Origin: Myxococcota bacterium
Lineage (GTDB): Bacteria; Myxococcota_A; UBA9160; PR03
DNA: 20,527 bases
NCBI GenBank assembly: GCA_030066475.1
Contig: JASJBO010000094.1
Location: forward strand, 1 to 20,527
Direction: 5' to 3'
Below the pieces are notes generated by a model. That model saw only the letters and a list, made by a program, of their open reading frames with translations, was not told where the DNA came from and searched no databases. Numbering within the stretch: the stretch's first letter is position 1; each line of letters begins with the position of its first letter. A program made the position numbers and the translations under genes. Positions 1-5,497 of the stretch are shown here, piece after piece.

Positions 1-1
1 A

Positions 2-106
2 GTATCCAGCGCGGGCCTGCCGCGCGGTCTCCAGATGATCCCGAACGATCCTCGGGTGGCGCGCTCCAATTCGCATGATCCCATTTCGATTGGGAGAACA
101 CGGTGA
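2..106 (+). CDS. possible 3' end of an upstream gene (partial)
   Basis: One reading frame is open from the left edge to a TGA at 104-106. That stop overlaps the GTG start of the next gene in a GTGA arrangement, which is typical of translationally coupled genes. The 34 visible residues are polar and contain no motif I recognise. The overlap is the only argument for coding, and a second frame is also open to position 78. If real, the oxidoreductase that follows is the second gene of an operon entering from the left. Confidence 0.3.
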   Translation, partial: VSSAGLPRGLQMIPNDPRVARSNSHDPISIGRTR

Positions 107-1122
107 AAGCAGCCTGTTTCGAGCGCCACGGCGGAGTCGAGGAGCTCCATGTGGTGGACATGCCGGACCCCACATGCGGCCCCGGAGAAGTCATCGTTCG
201 CGTCGGAGCGACGTCTCTGAACGGATTCGATCCAATGATCCTGGCGGGGAGCACTGGCCTGAAGACGCCACTCCCGATGATACCGTGCGGCGACTACGCC
301 GGCGAGATCGCCGAGATCGGATCCGATGTGAGCGGTTGGAGCGTTGGCGATCGGGTCTGTCCGCACCCGTTCGTGCTGGGCGAGGGTATGACTGGCGAGA
401 CGCGCACCGGCGCGGCCTCACAGTACGTGAAGATTGTCGCCGCCAACCTCATCCCCACGCCCGATGGGGTCTCGGACATCGAGGCGGCTGCGCTTCCAAT
501 CGCCTACGGAACCGCGTATCGCATGATGACGACGCGCGGAAGGGTCCGGGCCGGAGAGAAGGTCCTGATCCTGGGGGCAACGGGCGGCGTTGGCACCTGC
601 TGCGTGCAGCTTGCGAAGGCGATCGGCGCCGAGGTCATCGCTTGCGGCAGCGCCGAATGGAAGCTCGAGAAGCTCACAGAGCTCGGCGCCGACCACGTGA
701 TTGACACGTCCAAGGAGGACTACGTAGAGGCGACGCATCGGATCTGTGGACGCCCGCGCGTGTTCGGCGAGGGCGGGGTCGACGTCGTGGTGAACTACAT
801 CGGCGGCGATACGTGGGCCAGCTCCCTTCGCTGTATGAAGCGACATGGGCGGATGCTGACGTGCGGCGCGACCGCTGGTTTCAACCCCCCGACGGACATT
901 CGATTCATCTGGTCCTTCGAGCAGAACATCATCGGGGCCAACGGCTGGACGCCCGGCGAGCAGCGAGATGTTCTGCAGATGGTCGCGAACGGCGATTTGG
1001 AGCCCGTCATCCATGCGACGCGCCCCCTCTCGGCGATCGCGGAGTCGATGACCGAACTGATCGATCGGAAGGTAGTCGGCAAGTCGATGCTGCTCCCATT
1101 CGATGATGGAGCGAGCTACTGA
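103..1122 (+). CDS. MDR-family (zinc-type alcohol dehydrogenase-like / quinone oxidoreductase) NAD(P)H oxidoreductase
   Basis: This 339-residue protein belongs to the medium-chain dehydrogenase/reductase superfamily. The N-terminal GroES-like domain spans about residues 1-125, with PCGDYAGEIAEIGSDV at 61-76 and GDRV at 82-85. The Rossmann domain carries the nucleotide-binding GATGGVG at 158-164. The cysteine cluster of the structural zinc lobe is absent, which points to the quinone oxidoreductase or enoyl reductase side of the family rather than classical zinc alcohol dehydrogenases. Length is normal for the family. The start is GTG, chosen because GGGAGA lies about 5-10 bases upstream and the Met-Lys-Ala-Ala opening fits the family. 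The 3' end overlaps the AraC-type gene by 20 bases. The substrate cannot be read from the sequence; a soluble cytoplasmic enzyme is likely. Confidence 0.88.
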   Translation: MKAACFERHGGVEELHVVDMPDPTCGPGEVIVRVGATSLNGFDPMILAGSTGLKTPLPMIPCGDYAGEIAEIGSDVSGWSVGDRVCPHPFVLGEGMTGETRTGAASQYVKIVAANLIPTPDGVSDIEAAALPIAYGTAYRMMTTRGRVRAGEKVLILGATGGVGTCCVQLAKAIGAEVIACGSAEWKLEKLTELGADHVIDTSKEDYVEATHRICGRPRVFGEGGVDVVVNYIGGDTWASSLRCMKRHGRMLTCGATAGFNPPTDIRFIWSFEQNIIGANGWTPGEQRDVLQMVANGDLEPVIHATRPLSAIAESMTELIDRKVVGKSMLLPFDDGASY

Positions 1123-1579
1123 TGCTGGATCAGATGCAAGCGGCTCTGGATGCCACGCCTTTTGCAAGGCACTCGAGTCAGTTCGGGGTTGGATCGCGGA
1201 AGACCACGCGAGGAGCGCAACCCTCGAGCAACTCGCGCGGCGCGCTGGCATGAACCGGCGCAAGCTGACCGAAGGCTTCAAGAAGCTGTTCGGAACGACC
1301 ATTCACGAATACCGTGTCGAGCAGCGCATGAATCGGGCGGCTCGACTCCTGCGGGATGGGCTCCCGGCTGGCGCCGTTTCGCTCGAGGTGGGTTATCGCG
1401 ATCAGGGCAGCTTCACGGCGGCCTTCCGGCGCTTCTTCGGCCGGACACCTCGCGCCTACAAGGGGCGCAGCCCCCTCATGAAGTGCCCCGTCTTGATCGG
1501 CCGCGAGCGAGCGCTCGATGGCCGACTGTGCGGATCGAGCAAGACAGAGTCCGGATCGAGCAAGAAAGCGGCCCGCTGA
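1103..1579 (+). CDS. AraC-family DNA-binding domain protein (no sensor domain)
   Basis: The 158 residues hold an AraC/XylS-type double helix-turn-helix. The first helix pair is at about 41-65 (LEQLARRAGMNRRKLTEGFK). The second is at about 90-118, with the family signature VGYRDQGSFTAAFRRFFGRTP. The wording resembles the PchR-like branch. Full-length relatives carry 150-200 further N-terminal residues for ligand binding. Here only about 25 low-complexity residues precede the domain, and the ATGATG start lies inside the end of the MDR gene. It may be a minimal regulator translated by coupling, or the surviving 3' part of a larger gene. The C-terminal tail contains a seven-codon tandem duplication (GSSKTES then GSSKKAA). 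Any role in controlling the MDR gene is inferred from the overlap alone. Confidence 0.75.
   Translation: MMERATDAGSDASGSGCHAFCKALESVRGWIAEDHARSATLEQLARRAGMNRRKLTEGFKKLFGTTIHEYRVEQRMNRAARLLRDGLPAGAVSLEVGYRDQGSFTAAFRRFFGRTPRAYKGRSPLMKCPVLIGRERALDGRLCGSSKTESGSSKKAAR
1531..1565 (+). repeat. 14-base direct repeat, 21-base period
   Basis: CGGATCGAGCAAGA occurs at 1531-1544 and again at 1552-1565. The 21-base period equals seven codons, so the AraC-type frame stays open and gains a duplicated GSSK segment at its tail. It looks like a small local duplication, not a mobile element. Confidence 0.8.
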
Positions 1580-1618
1580 GCCGGGCAGACTCCGTCCTGG
1601 AGCAGACAGGAGGTCGAG

Positions 1619-1840
1619 ATGCACCAGAACGAGAGACTACTCCGCGAGCTCGTGGTTGCCTTCCAGACGCACGACACCGAGAAGATCGTTGCTTGCTTCG
1701 ATCCCGGGGTCCGCTGGCGCTGGCTCGGAACCGAGTTCCTGACCGATATCGAACCCGGCACCTACGTTGGGATCGAGGCAGTGGGAAGCTGCAACGAGGC
1801 GGATCACTTCGCCGCTGTCCACGACGTGGTACAGACATGC
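1619..1840 (+). pseudogene. truncated SnoaL/NTF2-like protein
   Basis: An ATG at 1619 follows a strong AGGAGG (1608-1613) with a 5-base spacer. The first 55-60 residues read like the opening of a SnoaL-like NTF2-fold protein: NERLLRELVVAFQTHDTEK (helix 1), then FDPGVRWRW and a GTYVGIEAV-like turn. Family members are about 120-140 residues long with a second half rich in beta strands. Here the frame turns into arginine- and proline-rich text after about residue 75. From 1892 it is simply antisense to the PEP-CTERM gene, and its stop is only at 2195-2197. I read it as an intact start and first half whose 3' half has been lost. The exact break between about 1800 and 1890 cannot be fixed by eye. 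Confidence 0.6.
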
Positions 1841-1891
1841 CTCGATGGCAGACGATCGAGTCCTCGCCGGAAGCGCTCCGGCCAGAACGTG

Positions 1892-2590
1892 CTAGCGCGC
1901 CCTGCACCTCCGCACCGCCAGCGCAGCCAGCCCGAAGGCCAGGAGCAGAGCGATGGAGGGCTCGGGGACCACCGTCTCTGCTTCTATCAGCACGTCGAAC
2001 CCATCCGTGGAGCCGTGATCCTCCAGGAGGATCTGCAGGTAGTGCGTACCAAAGCTCAGATCGCCGAGATCGAACACATGCTCCCCCGGAGACACGCCGC
2101 CCGGCCGCATGGCGCCACCCTTGAACTCGCCGTCGAGCCATACGTAGATGCCGTTGTCCACGCCAAAGCTGCCAAGCAACCCGGTGATCGCGACTGACTC
2201 GAACTCGTAGACGATCGCGACCTCTGTCCCAACCGGCCAGTTCGCCGGAACAGCGATCGGAGTATCGCTCCACCCAGACGCACTCAGATCGGGCACGGGC
2301 TGGTCGAGCCAACCCCCGAGGACGCTAGCCGCGGACGACAGGTCGGGCTCCTCGTCGAGCTCGAAATCCAGGAATGGATCGCTGCCAACCGGGAAATGCG
2401 GCTTCCCGTTCACCTCGCTGGTTCCGTTGAGAAGCGTTCCAATCCCGTTGTTGTAGAAGCCTGGATCGCCCGTCTCCACCAGCGTAATCGCTCGAGCCTG
2501 GCCGCCGAGAGTGCAGGCGACGAAGATCGCGAACTTCACGACGGCGGAATGGGCGCGGCGCAAGGATTGGTCCTGGCTGAGTTCTCGCAC
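1892..2590 (-). CDS. PEP-CTERM sorting-domain surface protein
   Basis: This is an exported protein of unknown function, 232 residues from the chosen start. The signal peptide covers about residues 1-34: a charged N-region, the hydrophobic FAIFVACTLGG, and cleavage after QARA. The mature part is acidic and beta-rich, with the look of a small beta-sandwich (NGIYVWLDGEFKGG, HYLQILLEDHG). The C-terminus from about 208 is a textbook PEP-CTERM tail: VPEP, a hydrophobic helix (SIALLLAFGLAALAV), then RRCRAR. Such proteins are recognised by an exosortase, removed from the membrane and tied to exopolysaccharide secretion. The GTG at 2588-2590 was chosen because AGGAGGAGG (2607-2599) lies 8 bases upstream; the frame extends to 2662 without a better site. 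No exosortase lies in the window. Confidence 0.85.
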   Translation of the reverse strand: MRELSQDQSLRRAHSAVVKFAIFVACTLGGQARAITLVETGDPGFYNNGIGTLLNGTSEVNGKPHFPVGSDPFLDFELDEEPDLSSAASVLGGWLDQPVPDLSASGWSDTPIAVPANWPVGTEVAIVYEFESVAITGLLGSFGVDNGIYVWLDGEFKGGAMRPGGVSPGEHVFDLGDLSFGTHYLQILLEDHGSTDGFDVLIEAETVVPEPSIALLLAFGLAALAVRRCRAR

Positions 2591-2660
2591 GAGACCGACC
2601 TCCTCCTGGTTGACCGTGACGACCGCGCACAGGTGACTCTTCCCTACGTTGCACCCGGGC

Positions 2661-2695
2661 AAAGAAAAAGGGGCCGCCCGAAGGCAGTCCCCTTT
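2661..2695 (-). terminator. rho-independent terminator, probably for the P450 gene
   Basis: On the minus strand AAAGGGG (2695-2689) pairs with CCCCTTT (2673-2667), with an inner GCC/GGC stem and a four-base loop. The stem is followed by the T-rich run TTTTTCTTT (2669-2661). Orientation and the T-run fit termination of transcripts coming from the P450 gene upstream at 2912. It also insulates the PEP-CTERM gene that begins at 2590. Confidence 0.7.
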
Positions 2696-2790
2696 CCAGA
2701 TTCGCTTCTACGCCCGCCGCCGGGTGGTGTCAACCGAGAATCGAGTCGGCAGGGACGTGGACCAGTGGGCGCGCTCGACTCAGGAACAGA

Positions 2791-2834
2791 GCCCCTCCCG
2801 GCGCCTTCCCGGGCTCCTCCGCGAGGGGGCTTTT
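2791..2834 (+). terminator. GC-rich hairpin with T-run (terminator-like)
   Basis: GCCCCTC (2791-2797) pairs with GAGGGGGC (2823-2830), with one extra G. Inside, CCCGG (2797-2801) can pair with CCGGG (2809-2813). TTTT follows on the plus strand at 2831-2834. No plus-strand gene ends here, so it may act as a block to antisense reading or as an extra structure in the P450 3' region. Apart from this and the terminator at 2661-2695, I see nothing in the gap 2591-2911. Confidence 0.45.
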
Positions 2835-2911
2835 CCCCTCGTCCTGCGCGCGCGCAAGGTCGAGGTCGGCACGCACTGGACGTGCCGATCGATCGAGAGC
2901 CAGCGCTCCGC

Positions 2912-4171
2912 TCAGGCGGCGGGCTTGATGCGGTAGCGCATCGGCAGCTTCTTCAGACCGACGACGAAGGCGGAGTGGATCTGCTCCGGCTCGCCCGCGG
3001 GCTCGGCCCACTCCATGCGCTGCGCGAGCTCCTGCAACAGCGCGCGCTGCGAGCGGCGCGCCAGGTTGGCGCCCAGGCAGAAGTGCTCGCCGATCCCGAA
3101 CGCCAGGTGGGGGTTGGGCTTGCGGTCGATGCGGAACTCGAAGGGCGCCTCGAAGACCTCCTCGTCGCGGTTCGCCGAGGCGTAGAACATCACCAGCCAG
3201 TCGCCGGCGCGGAGCTTCCGGCCGCGCAGCTCGTAGTCCCGGGTCACCTTCCGCTTCATGTGGTTGACCGGCGAGGTCCAGCGCACCACCTCCTCCACCG
3301 CGGAGTCGAGCAGCTCGGGGTGGCGCTTGAGCTTCTCGAACTGGTCGGGATGATCGAGGAAGGCCCGCATGCCGCCCACCAGCGCGTTCTTGGTGGTGTC
3401 GTGTCCGGCGCTGAAGGTGATCAGGTAGTAGCCGAGGGTCTCCATCATCCCCATCGGCTCGCCGTCGATCTGGCCGTTGGCCAGCAGGGTCGCCAGGTCG
3501 TCGCGCGGATTCGCGCGCCGGTCCTGGATGATCTTGTCGAAGAGCTGATAGAGCTCGAGCCCGAGCGCGATGAGGGCCTGCTGCCGATCCTCGCCCTCGC
3601 GCCGCAGATCGGGGTCGTCGGACGCGAAGAGCTGGTTGGTGAGGCGCAGGATGTCGGGCTCGCTCTCGCGCGGCACGCCCAGCATGGTCGAGAGGATGCG
3701 CAGCGGGTGGGCGGCGGCGACGTCGTTCGCGAAGTCGCACTCGCCCTCGCCCGTCTCGCCGGCCAGCCGGTCGACGATCTCCCGGGCGCTGGTGCGGATG
3801 ACCTCGTCCATCGCCTTGACCGCCCGCGGCGTGAAGACCGGGCTGGTGACGTTGCGGTAGCTCCGGTGCTCCGGCGGGTCCATCTCGATGATCACCCGCA
3901 TCGCGCCGAAGCCCTGGTTCTGCTGGCGGATCATCTCGTCGTCGGCCTGCCGGATCATCGCGATCCCGGTCGCCGAGGAGAACGTGTCCGGCTGCTTCGA
4001 GATCTCGCAGATGTCCGCGTGCTTCGTGATCGCCCAGAACGGCTCGAACCCGTCCGGGGTGCACCAGTGGACGGGGGACTCGGCGCGAAGCCGGGTCCAC
4101 AGGTCGTGCGGAACGCCTTTCTCCGCATAGGCGTGCGAGCTGACGAGATCCAGACCGTCGGTGAGCGACAA
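2912..4171 (-). CDS. cytochrome P450
   Basis: This 419-residue soluble bacterial class I P450 binds heme and hydroxylates an unknown substrate with electrons from a ferredoxin or similar partner (none in the window). The landmarks are complete. MDPPEHRSYR is at 97-106. The I-helix oxygen-activation motif AGHDTT is at 255-260. The K-helix ExxR is E294-R297. The heme loop FGIGEHFCLG is at 358-367 with Cys365 as ligand. No membrane anchor is present. Wording around the heme loop and the PVNHMKR region resembles the CYP125/CYP142 and CYP111-type assemblage, but I do not assign a subfamily. The start is TTG at 4169-4171 with CAGGAG about 10 bases upstream. It diverges from the TetR gene across a shared operator-like region, so repression by that TetR protein is the simplest reading. 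Confidence 0.95.
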   Translation of the reverse strand: MSLTDGLDLVSSHAYAEKGVPHDLWTRLRAESPVHWCTPDGFEPFWAITKHADICEISKQPDTFSSATGIAMIRQADDEMIRQQNQGFGAMRVIIEMDPPEHRSYRNVTSPVFTPRAVKAMDEVIRTSAREIVDRLAGETGEGECDFANDVAAAHPLRILSTMLGVPRESEPDILRLTNQLFASDDPDLRREGEDRQQALIALGLELYQLFDKIIQDRRANPRDDLATLLANGQIDGEPMGMMETLGYYLITFSAGHDTTKNALVGGMRAFLDHPDQFEKLKRHPELLDSAVEEVVRWTSPVNHMKRKVTRDYELRGRKLRAGDWLVMFYASANRDEEVFEAPFEFRIDRKPNPHLAFGIGEHFCLGANLARRSQRALLQELAQRMEWAEPAGEPEQIHSAFVVGLKKLPMRYRIKPAA

Positions 4172-4226
4172 GGGCGTGGGCTCCTGGGTGGCCGGCCGGC
4201 GGGACCGGGCTTGGGCGCGACGGTCT

Positions 4227-4253
4227 ATCCTAACTGAATTACCAGAAATTCAA
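4227..4253 (-). promoter_or_regulatory. candidate P450 promoter
   Basis: On the minus strand TAGGAT (4232-4227) has the TANNNT form of a sigma70 -10 element. TTGAAT (4253-4248) resembles a -35 element, although the 15-base spacer is short. The inferred start would leave a leader of roughly 50 bases before the TTG start codon. The upstream part overlaps both dyads of the operator. Confidence 0.4.
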
Positions 4254-4264
4254 TCCAGAAATTG
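4236..4264. promoter_or_regulatory. tandem operator dyads in the P450/TetR intergenic region
   Basis: Two short palindromes lie back to back: GAATT-N6-AATTC (4236-4251) and CAAT-N6-ATTG (4251-4264). Their centres are 14 bases apart. The same stretch contains a direct repeat of CCAGAAATT (4242-4250 and 4255-4263). It is the only strongly AT-rich stretch nearby and lies between -10-like hexamers facing away from each other. This is the usual placement for a TetR-family operator. That the neighbouring TetR protein binds here is inference. Confidence 0.6.
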
Positions 4265-4267
4265 TGA

Positions 4268-4273
4268 TAGGCT
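4268..4273 (+). promoter_or_regulatory. candidate -10 element of the TetR gene
   Basis: TAGGCT ends 6 bases before the ATG at 4280. If it is the -10 hexamer, the transcript would begin at or next to the start codon, giving a leaderless message. That agrees with the absence of a clear Shine-Dalgarno sequence. No good -35 is visible; the -35 zone falls inside the operator dyads. Confidence 0.4.
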
Positions 4274-4279
4274 GCCGCC

Positions 4280-4972
4280 ATGGCCGAGACCTCGACCTCC
4301 CGGGCGGGCGCCCGCGGACGCCCGCCGCGCGTCACTGCCGAGCGGCTCCGGCAGGCGATCCTCGAGATCGACGGCGAGGTGCCCACGATGGTGAGCCTCG
4401 CCCGGCAGCTCGGCGTGGGCCTGGCCACTCTCTACAGCCACGTCCGCGGCCAGGACGAGCTGCGGCGGCTGGCGGCGGACGTGGTCTTCGACGCCTGGGT
4501 GCTGCCCAAGGCACCGCAGGGGATCCACTGGTCGCACTGGCTGCTCGAGTACGCCCGAGACGCCCGCCGCATGATCGAGCGCTACCCCGCCGTCCGTGTC
4601 GCGCGGCCGCTGGCCGGTGGACCGCTGCGCTACGTCGAGCGCGTGCTCGCCCAGCTCACCGCCCTGAGGCTGAGCAGCAGCGACGCCCTCTACGCGTTCC
4701 TCCAGATCGCGCTCCTGACCCTCGGCGTGGGCGCGCAGATCGAGGCGACGCGCGCAGAGGAGGCGCAGACCGGCCTCGACGAGTGGGGGCTCTTCCGGGA
4801 CGCGCTCGCGAGCCATCCGGGCGAGCTGCCCCTGCTCGGTGGACTCGAGCGCGGCGGCCTTCCGAGTCTCGACGCCGCGTTCGACGAGCTGGTGTGGTTC
4901 ACGCTGGCAGGCGTCGCGCGCCGCCGCGGTGAGGTCCTGCCGACTCGAATGCCCGCAGCGGCGGCACCCTAG
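4280..4972 (+). CDS. TetR-family transcriptional regulator
   Basis: The 230-residue protein has an N-terminal TetR-type helix-turn-helix. A basic arm (ARGRPPRVTAERLRQAI) leads into VSLARQLGVGLATLYSHVRG at about 38-57, where the LATLYSHV recognition helix is typical. The helical C-terminal ligand domain of about 150 residues has no identifiable ligand signature, as is usual. The ATG at 4280 is preceded by no convincing Shine-Dalgarno sequence but by a -10-like hexamer, so translation may be leaderless. It diverges from the P450 gene and is followed after 30 bases by the DUF2505 gene and then the molybdopterin oxidoreductase. The regulator probably represses this whole unit and itself. The inducer is unknown but may be the P450 substrate or a relative of it. 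Confidence 0.88.
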   Translation: MAETSTSRAGARGRPPRVTAERLRQAILEIDGEVPTMVSLARQLGVGLATLYSHVRGQDELRRLAADVVFDAWVLPKAPQGIHWSHWLLEYARDARRMIERYPAVRVARPLAGGPLRYVERVLAQLTALRLSSSDALYAFLQIALLTLGVGAQIEATRAEEAQTGLDEWGLFRDALASHPGELPLLGGLERGGLPSLDAAFDELVWFTLAGVARRRGEVLPTRMPAAAAP

Positions 4973-5002
4973 AGAGCGTTCGCCGCGGGCGGCGCACTCC
5001 CC

Positions 5003-5497
5003 ATGAGAATCGTTGCCGAGCACGTCTACGACTGTGAGCCCAAAGCGTTCTGGGCGCATCACCTGGACGAGGAGTCCCGGCGAGCCAAGGAGGTCGAGGG
5101 CTGCGGCGCCGTGTCCTTCCGCGTCCTGTCGAAGGAGCGGCAGGGCGGAGCGGTGATCGTGCGCTCGGAGCTGGTCGAGGCGCTCAACGTCCCCGCCTCC
5201 GTGCGGCGGGCCTTTGGCGCGACCCTCCGGGCCGAAGAAGTGCTCCGTTGGGAGGAGGGCTCGAACACGGCGACCTTCGAGCACACACCCGAGACGCTGC
5301 CCGATCGGGTGCGGCTGTCGGGCCGGCTGACCACCGAGCCCACCGGCGACGGCCGCTGTCGGGTCATCCTGGACGCCGAGGTCACCGTGAAGCTCTTCGG
5401 GATGGCCGGAGTGATCGAGCGAGTGCTCGCCAAGCAGCTTCCCCTGCGCCAGGAGAAGGCGATGTCCTGGTTCAACGCCAACCTCTGCGCCCGCTGA
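5003..5497 (+). CDS. DUF2505 / SRPBCC-like protein
   Basis: The 164-residue protein resembles the DUF2505 family, small proteins with the START/SRPBCC helix-grip fold that can hold a hydrophobic ligand. Supporting features are an N-terminal strand (MRIVAEHVYDCEPKAFW), a central beta-rich part (ATFEHTPETLPDRVRLSG) and the family-like C-terminal helix with VTVKLFGMAGVIERVLAKQL. There is no signal peptide or membrane segment. Its TGA shares one base with the ATG of the molybdopterin oxidoreductase (TGATG), so the two are probably translated together. A role in carrying or presenting a hydrophobic substrate to the P450 or molybdoenzyme is attractive but is inferred only from fold and neighbours. 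Confidence 0.7.
   Translation: MRIVAEHVYDCEPKAFWAHHLDEESRRAKEVEGCGAVSFRVLSKERQGGAVIVRSELVEALNVPASVRRAFGATLRAEEVLRWEEGSNTATFEHTPETLPDRVRLSGRLTTEPTGDGRCRVILDAEVTVKLFGMAGVIERVLAKQLPLRQEKAMSWFNANLCAR

Noticed and set aside
79..95. Imperfect palindrome CCCATTTCGATTGGG before the MDR gene as an operator
   Set aside because: Only about five of seven symmetric pairs match, and the gene appears to be entered by coupling from an upstream frame.
2396..4237. Plus-strand open frame of about 610 codons opposite the P450
   Set aside because: The P450 motifs on the minus strand are complete; the plus-strand text is a shadow rich in Arg, Leu and Glu.
4981..4994. CGCCGCGGGCGGCG hairpin between the TetR and DUF2505 genes as an attenuator
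   Set aside because: It is a short GC palindrome of a kind common at this composition, with no T-run and no leader peptide.
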